The notes beneath the pieces were generated by a model that was given only the letters and a program-made list of their open reading frames with translations, did not search any database and was not told the origin of the DNA. Shown here piece after piece: positions 49,141 to 61,700 of a stretch of DNA of 64,000 bases (its first letter is position 1; every line of letters starts with the position of its first letter). The translations under genes and the position numbers were made by a program. The DNA is from Capsicum annuum (Eukaryota > Streptophyta > Magnoliopsida > Solanales > Solanaceae). The stretch lies in contig NW_025851322.1 of assembly GCF_002878395.1 (NCBI RefSeq), positions 1 to 64,000 on the forward strand, given 5' to 3'.

Positions 49141-49351
49141 ATATAATCCACCCAATTTCCTAAAATGAGTATAGATGCCTCGGTACCTTAACCAAGGGTC
49201 CTTCAATAATAATACTAACGTTGTAGTGTTGATGAAACTATCAAAATTCTTATTTGATTTCTTCTACTAAGAGATTTGGTCTGAAATCAATTCTTTAATA
49301 GTAACAGGTCTAAAATATGAAATGAGCAATTCTAAAGAAATGCTCAATAAT
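49141..49351. repeat. 210-bp dispersed repeat, copy 2
   Basis: Same orientation as 43121-43330. Its terminal palindrome is degraded (GAGCAATTCTAAAGAAATGCTC, 49323-49344). It sits inside the 5' LTR of Tekay C at a point where the 3' LTR has unrelated sequence. Confidence 0.85.
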
Positions 49352-49696
49352 AGCTACAATTGTTGATCATTAATCATACTGTGTTGATTTTCAGACATAG
49401 GGTGAGCTCTTAAAGTCAGAGTCACCTATTTTCTTGTATCTTTTGATATTCAGCCTTTAGTAATCAAGACAGATAGTTTTGACTATATCTTCAAGATCAT
49501 GGGATTGTATCTTTTATTAACTATTTTATCTCTTTAAAACTCCTTGCTTTTTTCTGAGTATGATGTTTATTTTTGCCTATGATAGGGAATTTTCCATCAA
49601 GCTAGCCTATCACGTTAGCTATCGTTATGATTTGGCTAACACATTGGAGGTATAGAGTAGGTTCCATTATGAATCATAAATCTAGTTATGACATAT

Positions 49697-49704
49697 TGGT
49701 ATCA
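49697..49704 (+). other. Primer binding site of Tekay C (degenerate)
   Basis: TGGTATCA, followed by AATACAAGG where GAGCC is expected, three bases after the LTR end. iMet tRNA type. Confidence 0.8.
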
Positions 49705-49879
49705 AATACAAGGTTACATAGGTATTATTAGTACAAGAGGAAATGTCTAGTAGAGTTTTGTGGATTGGAGGGATAATGTTTGCTTCCTATATTTTTGAGG
49801 ATTTGGGAAATTCTTAGCAGTTTATCACTTGTTTCACTTATATCGTTCTAAGAGTCTAAGTTTCTTTTAAGGGGTCCCT

Positions 49880-51420
49880 TTTACTTCACTCTTTTATAGA
49901 TAGCCAGGATAAGTGCCACCGCTTCATAAGATGAGGGTCCCAAGACCGAGCCTAGGGTTCCTATTCCTGTTCATGGATGGACTAGATTTCATGACCAATT
50001 GAGTGATGTGTAACCATTTTAGGGCTAGGATAGGCCGCCTTCCCAGGCCCTATTCTCTCTCTTGAGCCAGTCATTCTTTATCCCAATATAGCGGTGGGCC
50101 AGGGACTAGCCTAGGCTCTGTGGGGCTTATATTTTCTACAATACTCCAAGATGTATTGGTGTAAATTTTGGGGATAGGTTGTGGTGTGTCATAAAATTAT
50201 GCTTATCTATAGATTAGAGTGGTACTAAGGAGGGGGTGCAACCTACAGTTGTAGCTCCTAGAGTTGATACTTCTCTTACATTAGTAGATGTTGAGCCATT
50301 CATTGCTTAGCCTACTATGACTTCTATGGAATAGAATATATTAGGTAGATTATTGAGATTGGCTCTACCTATTTTTTTAGTGCTCCAGGCTAGGATGCAT
50401 ATGGTTTCTTGATTACTTATAAAGATAGGTTGCATAATTTGGGCCATGTTGAGACATCTATAGTGGATTACACCATATTTTAATTGGACATGGTTGCTAA
50501 ACATTGGTGGAGAGGTTATATGGATTCCAAGCCAGTTGAATCTTCTTTTTTTCATAGGTTCAGTTCTCCTAGATGTTCATGGAGAAGAACATTCCTCGCA
50601 GACTTAGAGATTATTTGAGGGATCAACTCTCTAAAATAGTGCAGGGTCCATGAACGTTGTGAAAATATGCAGCTCATTTTCATGAGTTTGCTAGGAATAT
50701 GACTTTTATTTTGGACAAAGAGTATGAGAGAGTTTTGTACTTTCTTAAAGGGTTGAGACTTCCCATTGATATGTCTACTTAGAGTATAGTTGCTATAAGT
50801 AGGTCTTTTGCTGAGGTGTTAGATCATGCTCGGGTAATAGAGGAGATACACCTATGGGTGTTGAGGGTCATGATAAAAGTCCTAGGTTTTAGGGTAGATT
50901 TAGTTAGAATCATTGTTTTTCCTAACTTAAAGATGGCAATTCTGAGAGTAGTATCCTCTGCATCCATCCTATAAGTCTCTAAGTCATCCTAGTTGACCTT
51001 TTCAAGAAGAACCTTAGGCTACTGAGGTAGGTCATTATAGTGCTAGAGACCGACCTAGTCAAGGTAGTAGTTAGTTTTTAAGGGGTTCATCTTCTAGCCA
51101 TTCTAGCCTTGGTGCTTATTCTAGGTCAACTGAATCTATTACTTTTTGTTCAACTTAAAGATCCTGTTATTGTTGTGGATTTTTTAGTTATTATTCTCGA
51201 GGGTGACCTAGTAGTGGGGAAATTACTACTACAACTCATAGTGTTCCCCCTATTAAAGTTGTTCATTCCTCTACTAGAGGTAGTTCTCATAGTTGCAAGG
51301 GTAGTTTTCAATAAACTCGAGGAGGTTCTCAGGAAAGTAGGACAAGAGATAGATCAGGTGCCCAGCCAGGTAGTGGGCATGGTCAGTTGTATACAGTACC
51401 TACTAGGCCTGAGGTTATAG
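49880..51420 (+). pseudogene. Tekay C gag
   Basis: Capsid protein when intact. Readable: ATAS and EGPKTEPRVPIPVHG (49920-49975), DAYGFLITYKDRLHNLGHVE (50390-50450), AKHWWRGYMDSKPVESSFFH (50495-50555), RRLRDYLRDQLSKIVQGP, AAHFHEFARNMTFILDKEYERV (50670-50735) and FAEVLDHARVIEEIH. A zinc-knuckle remnant near 51160-51205 reads SCYCCGFFSYYSRG followed by TGA. The first two Cys are kept, the His is Tyr, and the last Cys codon has become the stop. Blocks are separated by stops and frameshifts. The 103-codon open stretch at 51109 is a shifted frame over the low-complexity C-terminus. Confidence 0.85.
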
Positions 51421-51825
51421 TTATGTTTTTTATGTTCCGCCAGTCTACCCTTACTTTACTTGATCTAGTATCCACTTATTCTAATAGTTTTTCTTATTAT
51501 GCAATACAATTAGAGTTAACTTAGGATTTATTATCTTTTCCTTGCACATATCTACTCCCATGGTTGATTCTTTATTAGTGGATAAAGTTTTTAGATCACG
51601 TTTTATGGTTGTTAGTGATGTTGATACTTATGCGAAACTTATTATTCTAGATATAATGGATGTTGATGTGATTCTGGGCATAAACTAGTTATGCCAATAT
51701 CTCATAGTCATAGATTACTTTCCAAGATACCTTAGCCATAGCTGCATACCACCATTCGTATGGTAAGGAGCGATTAGTCACAAGCCGATGGGGTTTATTT
51801 TATAAGTCCATTCTAGGAGATTATT
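51421..51825 (+). pseudogene. Tekay C protease
   Basis: LTLLDLVSTYSNSFSYYAI (51450-51510) corresponds to the DPGSTYSYVS-type active site with Asp present but the following Pro-Gly changed. The later MD(V)DVILG-type flap reads MDVDVILGIN with a stop at the Trp position (51655-51690), then KTI- and MP-type remnants. Short and heavily mutated. Confidence 0.72.
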
Positions 51826-52640
51826 TCAGTGGGTTGTGAGTTTTATCTCACTGATATTTTTTATACTAGTATGGAGAGTCTGTCATATAGATCTATTCTT
51901 GTTGTTTGTGAGTTTCTTCATGTGTTCCTTATCAATATGCCTAGTGTTCCCCATGTCTATGAGATTGAGTTTACTATTGATCTCGAGCCTGACACTCAAT
52001 CTATTTCTATGGAACCTTACTATATAGCTTATGTCGAGCTTAAAGAGCTAAAATCATAGCTTCAGGATCTTCTTAGTAAGGATTTTATTAGATCGAGTGT
52101 GTCTTCTTTGGGAGCTCCTTTATTGTTTATGAAGAAGAAAGATGGCTTCATACGTATGTGTATTTATTGTAGGTATCTTAATAAGGTGTGTTGAAGAACG
52201 GTTATCCTATGCCTTGCATTGATGATTTTCTTAACTCACTTTAAGGTACTGTAGTGTTATATAAGATTGATTTAAGATATGGTTACCATCAATTGAGGAT
52301 TAGGGCAGAGGATATCTAGAAAACAGCTTTCACGACTCATTATGGTCATTATAAGTTTCCAATGATATTATTTGGGTTGACCAATGCCCCCGCTGCATTC
52401 ATTGATTCAATAAACCATGTTTTTATACCTTATTAGGATTCCTTTATGACCATGTTCATCGATGAAATACTTGTATTTTTAAGAAGTAGAAAGGAGCATG
52501 TGAAATAATTAAGGATCGTGCTCTACACTTTGAGATATCATATATTTTTTACCAAGTTTTTAAGTGTGAGTTTAGGCTTGATTTAGTGACATTCATTGGT
52601 CATGAGCTGTCAAAGGATAGTATTATGGAAGACTCAACTA
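51826..52640 (+). pseudogene. Tekay C reverse transcriptase
   Basis: Open stretch 51829-52059 (SYRSILVVCEFLHVFLINMP, YEIEFTIDLEPDTQ). Then [20 protein letters not shown] and [12 protein letters not shown] (52070-52165), YKIDLRYGYHQLRIRAEDI (52260-52315), [27 protein letters not shown] (52320-52400) and the active loop MFIDEILVF (52451-52478). There FIDD has become FIDE, losing the second catalytic Asp. A stop replaces Gln or Lys in several places. Classic Ty3/gypsy RT order. Confidence 0.92.
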
Positions 52641-53280
52641 ACATTGAGGGTATTCGTGATTGGACTTGACCTATATCTCCGACGAAGCTTCGCAGATTCA
52701 TAGGTTTGGCTAATTATTATAGGCAATTCATCAAGGGGTTTGTACTATTTAAGTTCTATGACCAGATTGAATCTAAAGAAGATTATTTTTTTATGGTCTA
52801 AGGAGTGTGAGATGACCTTTGGAAAGGTAAAGGATTTCCTTACTTCATCCCTCATTTTAGCTCTTTTTGTTGAGGTTGAAGGATTTACCCTATTTTGTGA
52901 TGCTTCTGGTGCCAGTTTGGGTTGTGTATTTTTGTAGCAGGGTCTTATTCTTGCTTTTACTTCTAGACAAATCAAGTTGCATAAGATAAACTACCCCTCT
53001 AATGAATTAGATTTAGCAGCGGTTGACTTTATGCTTAAGTATTGGATTCACTATCTGTATGGCATACATTATAAGATTTTCACCAATTAACAGAGTCTTC
53101 AACATCTTGTGATCTAGAGGGAGATTAATGCTAGACATTTTAGATAGATGGAATTGCTTAAAGATTATAATATTGACATCATAAATTATCTGAGCAAGGA
53201 AAATGTGATTGCAGATGCCTTAAGTCAGAAGGGTTTGAGTATGAGTAGCTTGGCTTGTATTTCATTTTCATAGAGGTCGT
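52641..53280 (+). pseudogene. Tekay C RNase H
   Basis: Starts with the RT connection (SPTKLRRFIGLANYYR-like, 52675-52725). Then FTLFCDASGASLGCVFL (52885-52935; catalytic Asp kept), FTSRQIKLHK, YPSNELDLAAVDFMLKYW (52990-53045), HYLYGIHYKIFTN followed by a stop (second catalytic Asp lost), and the DISYHPGK-like NYLSKENVIADALSQKG (53185-53235). One of the better-kept domains. Confidence 0.88.
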
Positions 53281-54787
53281 TGTCATGGGACATCTAGTCT
53301 TTATCCAACCTGGTGGTTCATCTTGATAATTCATATCCTAAGAGGATTTTGGCTAGTGTGGATGTGAGGTCTTCGCTATTTGAATAGATTTGAGATCGTC
53401 TGTTTGAGGATAGTAAGCTTCACTACATGCATGATCAGTTTTTGAGTGGTGAATTAGAGAGAAATATCTTATATTTTAAGGATATTTTGAGAATTTATGG
53501 CTATATTTATTTTTTAAGGGTCGAGACTTACTTTAGCTGACTTTGCATGAGGTTCACAACTCTAGAAATTCCATTCATCTTGACATAAACAAGATGTATA
53601 GTAATTTGAGACAACATTATTGGTGGAGTGGTATAAAGAGAGATGTGTAAGACTTTGTGGCCTTTTTCCTATGTTGTCAGTACGAAAAGGATGAGCATCA
53701 ATGACCAAGTGGATTAATTCAGAGGTTTCCCATTCCCAAATGGAAATGGGAATCGATTACCATGGATTTTATTAGTGGGTTGCCTCACACTTCCCATGGA
53801 TTCAATGGTGTTGGGGTTATTATGGATCAGACCAAGTCAGTACATTTCATTCCTATTTAAATGACCTTTAGTGCTTAGAAGTTAGACCATATCTTGTTTG
53901 AGAGATAGGTTATTTACATGGTGTTCCTATTTCTATCATTTTTGACCGTGTTTCCATGTTCACTTTGAGATTTTGGAGAGTATTTTAGAAGGATTTGGGT
54001 ACGCAGGTGGATATTATTACAACCTTTTATTCACAGACAAACAACTAGTCAAAGTGGACTATTCAGTTTCTTAAGGATTTGCTCTGATCCTCTGTTATAG
54101 ATTTTTTAGGTCAGTGAGAGAAGCGTTATGCTTTGGAAAAGTTTGCATATAATAATGTTATCATTCGAGTACAGATATGGCACCTTTTTAGACTTTCTAT
54201 TGTAGGAGATGCCATTCTCTAGTTAGATGGTTTAAGACTTTTAAAGTTTGGTCCCATGGTCTTATTTTACTTCATGAGTCATTGGATAGGGTCAAGAGAT
54301 TTTGGATAGGTTGTGAGTGGCACAGGTAGGCCAGAGTCCTATGAAGACTCTATATCATATATTCGTCCATGTATCACTCATAAAGGGTATGTTGGGGTTT
54401 GGGATGAACGACAATCTCATTCCTAGTTTGATTGGACCTTTTGAGATTCTTCGCCTAGTTGGTGAGGTGGCTTATGAGTTAGCTCCATCTCTAGATTTAT
54501 GGTGATAGATTCTTGGTCCATCTTATATTCTTAGAGGGGACTCAATTCCGTTGGATGAGTATTTGACCTTTGTAGAGTAGTTGGTGCTTAGTTTCGCTAG
54601 TAATTTTAAGAGGTTGCGCACATAGGAGATTCCTGTAGTGAAGGTTCAGTGGAGGAACTGCCTAGTGGAGTTGGCCACTTGGGAAATTGAAAGTGAGATG
54701 TGGACGTAGTATCCTTATCTAGTTGAGACTTCAGTGACATCCTAATCCTTAACTTTCAAGGATGAAAGTACCTATAATAGTTGATAG
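53281..54787 (+). pseudogene. Tekay C integrase with chromodomain tail
   Basis: Zinc-binding part: LHEVHNSRNSIHLDINKMYSNLRQHYWWSGI and CCQYEKDEHQ (53545-53700). Core: FPIPKWKWESITMDFISGLPH (53728-53790, first Asp kept) and QTTSQSGLFSFL near 54040 (altered). The C-terminal open stretch 54317-54505 reads GFGMNDNLIPSLIGPFEILRLVG. The chromodomain-like tail WRNCLVELATWEIESEMWT lies at 54650-54705, with YPYL next. A degenerate purine tract precedes the LTR at 54788. Chromodomain tails direct chromoviruses to heterochromatin, a family property not testable here. Confidence 0.9.
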
Positions 54788-57786
54788 TGTAATGACCCTT
54801 TAGGTAATTTTTCACATTTCCACTTATTTTAAATAGTAGAGCTTTTTATATAGCTTCCCCATGTCATTTATGACTTGCTGGAACTAGTGGTTAAGATACT
54901 GAATAGTTTATTTATTTTTTTAGTGAATTCTGTATTTTGAAGTCTTCACTAGTTTCAAATGACCATTGGGCTAAAACATTAGTAAAACAATCTTGCATAT
55001 AAATTTTGACTATGCCAGTCACTCTGAAATGTTTTTAGGCTTGGTTAACCTTTGTTCTGGGTCTTAAAACACTCAAACTTATTTCGATCTATTGGTTGGA
55101 AAATTATGAAATTGAAATATAGGTGTGCGACCCACTCTTGGTCAAAATGAACCCACATGAAAAATTTGATTGTTACATTGTGTATGAAACATCGAATTTA
55201 ATTTGGTTACATAGTTCATTTGTGTATGAGGGATTCCGAATGATTCCTGAGTGCTTGGAAAGGACTTGGGAATTTCGAAGTCTATTAGTGTCAGTTGGTA
55301 CATCACTATAATCAGCCAATGGTCACGATCGTGATACCCTTGGAAGTCAAGTAGTCCCGTGATCATGGTAGGTTGGTCATGATCGCGACTAAGCCTAGCA
55401 ACTTGATGATGTGGCAAACTCAAGGTCCCACATCATGATTACAGAACCCGAGGGGTTGGTATGGGTATAAAAGGTCCCTTTTTCTGCTATTATTTCCATT
55501 CTTCATCATTTTTATGAGACCTAAAACCCTAAAGTTGTAGATTAGTTTTAATTGAGGCATGGGGGGATTTATGAGCATAATTAACATTTGTTTTCACAAT
55601 TATCTTCTGATTGGATGTAAGAATTTACCCTTTCCTGGATATATTTTAGTGATTTATTACTCAAAAACCCAAAGCCTTGAAGGCCTAATTTTAGCACCAA
55701 TTTAGATTAGTTTTCACCTATTTTTAGGGTAATGATTCCTTGATCTTGTAAGAATGTTGGGTTAGTTTCAGAAATGCAATTTCAGTAAGTGGGACGGCAT
55801 GGGGTTTTTACGTAATTTTTGGATCCGAAGCACAATGGTGCAATATGGGTAGTATTATTCTCATATTGATGATTAGAATATATATATGATAGCTTAGCTT
55901 TTTGAGGAGGCTTTTCAGATGCGAAAAGTAGTGATTTGGTAGATCGGTGATCTTTCTTTGGCGTTAAGGTAGGATAGGTTATCCATTTTTATATTGAGAT
56001 ATCTCATAGTATTCTTGTGATATCCTGTGATATTCTTGATGGGTTTTAGGTGTTTCATTGACTAAATGTAATATTTGGGTTAGTAGACCATTTACGGTAA
56101 TTTAAAACTGTAGAGTTGAAACACTGGACTTATTTCCTTATACCTCAGGTGAATTGGACTTCATTACTCATGTTTAGAATGAGAATGACTTAGATAACTG
56201 AGTATTAAGTAAAAATTATCTAGTTACTTATTCTTAGGGTAAGATTAGCTTTAGTCTCATACTCCAATAAAGGTTTTCTTAAATTCGATTAAACTTAGTT
56301 AATGTGTTTGCGAAGGATCTCTATCTTAGGACTAATTGTGGCTTGTTTAAGATCTAAAAGTAGATTTAGATATCTTAATCCTATTTCATATAGAATTTGC
56401 TTAAAATTGATATCGAGGATTAGAAGTGGACTCTTAACCTACTTTAGGCTATGACACATGTTAGTTTTTGTAAACCATTTTCGCTTATTAGACTCTTGGA
56501 AATGTGTATTGAGGCAGTATTAAGAAATTTCAATACTTGATGGTTCTATTAGTTAATGTGAGGGTTGACGCCCTTTTTATTATGTTATAATTTACTTTAT
56601 TTATTATAGTTCTTATGACGTTGATTATATATATATATATCCTATTTGAGTCCTTTGATTATATATATACTCGGTTTAAGTTTAGAGGATTATTTTAGCT
56701 ATTGATTATCTACCTGTTAAAGTTTGGCAAATGTTTTATTTATCAGTTCGATTTTGGATATTGATTATTTAAAGTTCAATTTCAGGTAATGATTATAGTT
56801 ACCGATTCGAGTTCAGCTATTGATTATTTACCGATTCAAGTCTAGCCATTGATAATATTTATTAGTTTAAGTCTAGATATGCATATAACACTGTGATGAA
56901 ATAGTTTCTATGATTAATGATATCGGGTTGTGAGGTTAAGAGTAAAAATTTTTCTTAATCGAAAAATAAGGAAATGATTATAATATTGCATGACATAAAT
57001 GTACTCTCGTGTTAAAATGACTAGTTGACAAATGATGATTAGATGATAAATGATGACCTATGGAAATATTAGGTCTAGTTGATAATTCTATTAGTGATAA
57101 AAAATGTATAGTTGATTAATGGCACTAGCATATAATAATGATAAGGTGTCTATATGATGTTAAAATTATGAAATAATGGTTAAATGATGATGAAGATTAT
57201 GACGTTGGATGATTGAATTATATATCTAGATTATACTCCCTTGGCATATGGGGTGTTGTGTTGAGATATTTACTTTTCTGCACTAATTGGCATATGGAAG
57301 CCAATTTTGTAGTTATGACTGTATGTCTTGACTCTTTATGTTATGTTAGTATTCAAATTTACTTCCTTATCTATGGACAACGGTGTTTGAGCTATTTTAG
57401 CTTTGTCTATACCTTGACTTATTTGTGTTTTCTATCATTTTATCATACTTATATCATTATTGAGCTCATTCAGTCGATGACATCTACTGCGTACCTGTTG
57501 TTTTAGTACTCATACTACACTTCTATACCTTTTTGGTATAGATATGAATACTAGTTTTCATCGTTGATCATTGATCATGCTATGTGGATTTTCCAGAGAT
57601 AGGGTGAACTTTTGGAGTCAGAGTCACCTATTTCCTTATATCTATTGGCATTTAGTCATTCGTTAACGAGACAAATGTTGTTGACTATTTTAAGCCTTTA
57701 AATTGTATTATTTTTAGATGCTCTTGGACTAGCTTTACTAGGCCGGGGGATGGAATCTTCTATTGACTATTTTATCTATTTATTAC
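54788..57786 (+). mobile_element. 3' LTR of Tekay C, interrupted by element A
   Basis: TGTAATGACCC start. Collinear with 47076-49525 apart from the 210-bp repeat difference, and longer because it keeps the 57090-57550 segment. The U3 cluster 55300-55450 includes the perfect palindrome TCACGATCGTGA at 55323-55334; TATAAAAG at 55466. It breaks off at 57786, matching about 49525 in the 5' LTR. The missing end should lie to the right of the window. The (TA)n run near 56625 is simple repeat. The 97-codon open frame at 57213 lies in LTR sequence and is not supported. Confidence 0.9.
55466..55473 (+). promoter_or_regulatory. TATA box of Tekay C 3' LTR
   Basis: TATAAAAG in the same context as 47713-47720, just after the palindrome cluster. 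Conservation between the two LTRs supports it. Confidence 0.7.
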
Positions 57787-60284
57787 TGTAATGCCCCAAG
57801 TTTGTACCCCAGACACTACACGGTGGTTATGACCCTGAAGAATAACAAGCTAACCCATGACTAATATCTGTTGTGAGCATTGAATAATAATACTAAAATA
57901 AATGTGGAATTGGTCTGAATTGCCATAAAGTTCAAAAACTAAATACTGATAAATAATAATATCTGGTAAAACATCTTAAAACTAAACACTATCTGAACGT
58001 GTCTAGTCTGAAAGTCTCTAACTAAACTGTCTGAAAATGGAGTTGTTGAGACAAGCCCCTAATTAACTCTGGCTACTGAACTACTGATAAAGCGAAATAC
58101 TGAAATATAGTATGCCCTCAATAGCTAAGGACTCACTACTAAAAATGTGACTACTGACTAGATCTGTCTAAGTGCGGTCGAGAACCTGAGCGTCCAGACC
58201 TATGGTATAAGGCATCATAGTGCAAAGAAAAAGTATGCATTAGTATGTGAAATGTACTGGGAAGCTAGATGAGGTAAGGCTGAATGCAAGGGTTCATATA
58301 CATAAATAATAACTGACTGTATAATATAGAGTAACTGGGTATGAGAATACATGGATAACTAAAACTTCTATAAATACTGAGTATGAAATACTGTGCACAT
58401 ACATATATATACTGTATCTGAGATTTTCTTGAAGCTAAGTACTGTGTTCTGATAACTAATTAAGTGATATCTGAAGTTTTTGAAAACTGAATTACTCATA
58501 CTGAGTGACTGTGTCTGACTGTCCTGATGTTGTAGAACTGAATTGAATTTTAAACCGAGACTGAAACTGAGAATGTGGGAGGTAAGCATCTAACCAACAT
58601 GCCCCAAATTAGAGCTTATAGGGGTCCGACTTGTGCCCCAGTTAGAAGGGTGCTAATACCGATGCCACGAGTACTAGCACTGGTTGTGAGTTAACCCTAA
58701 CTAACAGTAAGATATTTTGTCAGCCCTGACTAACAACAAAACTATGAGAGATGTGTCAACCCTTATCTAGCAGGAAGTCACCCAAACCTATGCTAGAAGC
58801 GTAGTTTTGTAACTCAGGGATTACAACTTAGGGTCAAACTCTATAATAACAAAAATTCCTCCATCCCTGGGTCCGCTCGGTATTGAATCCTACTCCTAAC
58901 TGAAGACACTAAACTAATAACTAGACTATACTAAGCATGACAGAACTGTTACTCAGCGTGTTAACTGACTGGATTGGACTAATACTGAGTTTCACTGAGT
59001 TTTGTAACTGACTTAGTACTACTGATCATGACATGACTGATACTATTCTGTAACTGACACTGGTTCTAGGAAAACAACTAGATTGTTCGTATTAAATACA
59101 CCAGGACTCGATGGCATAAAAAGAAAAGCATAGCATAATCTGGAATAACATAATAATGATCACTTGGTCATAATTCATTAATAGAGGCATTTTATCAAAC
59201 ACTTGTAATGCATTAACTTGTACATGAATGGGGAAGACAAGCTAACATGTTGTAATGGCATTATTTCATTCTAATGGACAATTTATCAAACACATGGGAG
59301 GCATAACTGAATCATTAAATTATAAACACTTAGGATTGACATTGTTTCAACAATAAACTTGCAAATTGAAGGGTTTATCATGAATATCATGTAAATCAAA
59401 ACATACTAGGATCAATTCTTACAACTTGTAATTTGAATCATGGATTTAAAACGCAACAATAAGATGAACATGAATTCAATTGAGCTAAATCATGGAAATT
59501 CATAAATACACAATCTTTGTATTTTTAATAGGGTTCTTGGGCTTCATGGGTGAAAGGATCCCATGAATGAACACATAACATATTTGTGAAGAAGAGTTCT
59601 TGAAGGTTCTTGGAGGATTTCTTGAGGATTGAACTTGATTCATGAATCTAGGGTTTTTTTTCTCTTGAGAGAGAATGATTTATTTCTTGGGATCAAGTGA
59701 GGGAATAATGACATAATAGCGTATTTAGGGCATAATTTTGTGTTTAAGGTTGATCTGTGTCATCGAAAAAGACCCTAGTACCCTAGAAAAGATTTGAAAA
59801 ACATCACTGAAAACCCAATTTGGGCACCTAGTGCTACGTAACACAATCACATCGTGCCACTGGAAATTGACAACTGCAACCTGGAAGTTTGGTGCGACAC
59901 GGTACAATCGCATTGCTTCACTGTATGGGAATCTGCCCTTTGGTGTGACATGCCAATATCATGGAGCAATACTGGAAATTGACAATTGGGAAATTTGTTG
60001 GTGGCGCGATAAGGTGGTATCTCGTTGGTTCACTGGAAAATAACAATTTCCATTTGGACTACCTCCACAACGCACTAAAGTGCCATGTGGTACACTGTTT
60101 TACTAAAAGAGCTCTAATTCTTCGCTCGGGTATCAGATTTGGGCGGACTTTATATTGTTGGAAAGTTAACTAAATTTCAAATGCATTGGTGAGCTCTAAA
60201 CTAAAAAATACTAAGCATAAATTTTATATAGGATAACTCATGGACTAAGAGTTAATTTAAGCTAGGGAAATACGGGGTATTACA
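57787..60284 (-). mobile_element. 3' LTR of Tekay A, minus strand
   Basis: 2498 bp. In element orientation it starts TGTAATACCCCGTATTTCCC and ends GGGGCATTACA. Matches the solo LTR at 3270 at its start and the LARD LTR along much of its length (CATGGGTTAGCTTG and ACCACCGTGTAG near the end). Motif-rich U3 region 59815-60110 with GTGCGACACGG, ATCGCATTGC and GGCGCGAT. Left flank ATTAC (57782-57786) is the expected target duplication partner, but the right partner is outside the window. Confidence 0.92.
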
Positions 60285-61265
60285 ATATCTCCCCCTTAGA
60301 AACATTCGTCCTTGAATAAGACTTATTATGCTGAGGAACACTGATAGATTGAGTTTACACACTAAACATGCATATCTGATGCATGGAATACATGGGTGAA
60401 CTGATTCATCAATGTATAACTGACTATGCAATGGTAAGGAATTCAAAGTTTACAACTATAACTGAATCATGAAACAGAGTAAATGTAAGGAAGGTTGTTA
60501 CCTCAGGCTGATAATACTAATGCCCCTAAGATCATTTACTAAACATGCATGAATAGGAATATGAGAACTTATCTAAGTCTAAAACATGATACATGGACTG
60601 AATATCATGAACAAAACTGAGCAGTTGAATACATGCCATTACTTGGGAATGGTCATAAGGCTGACATTGGAATGAGAGGGTCAACTTATGAGTACCCATT
60701 ACTCCAAACTAGATTCTTTACATAAAGAGAAACTAAAAAGTTTAGGATATGAAAGATCGGGGGTTATAGTGCATTTCCTCCTTAGAAAATTATGTCCCCA
60801 CAAAAATGTTGACTTGGCTGAGATACTAAGGAAAAGTTGAGATGTTGTATGAGGCACCTACAAACTAAATCGTGACTGAATATCTGGGATCTGAAACTGA
60901 GGCAATGATACTTGATGACATTTGAATTTAGCCGATCATTAGGAGTGTATAAAAAGTCATGGGAACTAAGCATACTGTAAAGAATGAGTACATGAGTCAT
61001 GAGCTGCATGAACTGAGTTTGGAGTTTCTGAATTAATGGAACATGATTCATAACACTGAGTGAACTAGAACTCCTTATACTAGGAACGGTAAGCATACAT
61101 GAATTTTGATAATGTGCTCGAATAGGAGCTGTGATTATAGAGTTGACATATACTGTGTGAGTAGATATCGTGATAGCTGAAGTGTAAAACTTTGCACTGA
61201 GGTAAGGATGGCTTGTGCATCAACCTCTCCTACTAAGTTTGGATATCAGTGTGTTGATGAAAGGT
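60285..61265 (-). other. Tekay A 3' non-coding region with polypurine tract
   Basis: Next to the LTR the minus strand reads AAGGGGGAGATAT, the purine tract. Beyond it the sequence follows the LARD interior (13350-15790) on the opposite strand, including one TGCATCAGATATGCAT at 60368-60383 and the CTCAGTGCAAAGTTTT phrase near 61190. No protein is encoded. The 104-codon open frame 60782-61096 falls inside this shared non-coding region. Confidence 0.8.
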
Positions 61266-61700
61266 TATTCTAAGATCCACCTTAGTACCCAACTTCCCCT
61301 AAAAAACTCTCCTAAATCTAGAAGTGAACATGGAGCCTCAATCTAAAAAAAATGATATTGGCATAAAATGCAAATGGACTATCTCACACACATAAATATA
61401 CGCTAACCTCTTAGCACTGAAAGACATCTGAATTGGAATGAAATATGCTAACTTGGTTAATCAATCCACGATGACCCAATTAATATAAGAACCATGGGAA
61501 GTATGAGGCAAACTACAAAAAAATCCATAGTAATCCACTTCTATTTAAACATGAGAATGGGCAATCTCTTAGTCAAACCACCTGGACACTGATACTCTGC
61601 CTGTACCTGCTAATAACATAGGGAACGAGGTACAAAATCTGCCATATAACTTTTCATACCACTCGAAAAATAATGCTATCCAAATCTCTATACATCTTCA
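61266..61700 (-). pseudogene. Tekay A integrase, C-terminally deleted
   Basis: On the minus strand: QAEYQCPGGLTKRLPI (61570-61620), KWITMDFFVVC with the first catalytic Asp, then ISFQFRCLSVL, MFTSRF-like wording near 61310 and LGTKVDLRITFH. It stops at the point where HPQTDGQ is expected (about 61266) and passes directly into LARD-type non-coding sequence. The catalytic Glu region, C-terminal domain and chromodomain are missing. This is a deletion, since both flanks belong to the same family. Confidence 0.82.

Larger units (their letters stand above)
47076..49693 (+). mobile_element. 5' LTR of Tekay C
   Basis: Starts TATAATGACCC (TG changed to TA) and ends TTATGACA, 2618 bp. Collinear with 54788-57786, except that a region of about 450 bp (57090-57550) is replaced here by the 210-bp repeat at 49141-49351. 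U3 motif cluster 47549-47690; TATAAAAG at 47713. The left flank is family E gag (AACTA just outside). The right side is the primer site. Confidence 0.9.

Noticed and set aside
57213..57506. 97-codon open frame rich in aromatic residues, membrane-protein-like
   Set aside because: Lies wholly inside the Tekay C 3' LTR. A/T-rich LTR sequence gives such hydrophobic frames by chance, and there is no conserved motif.
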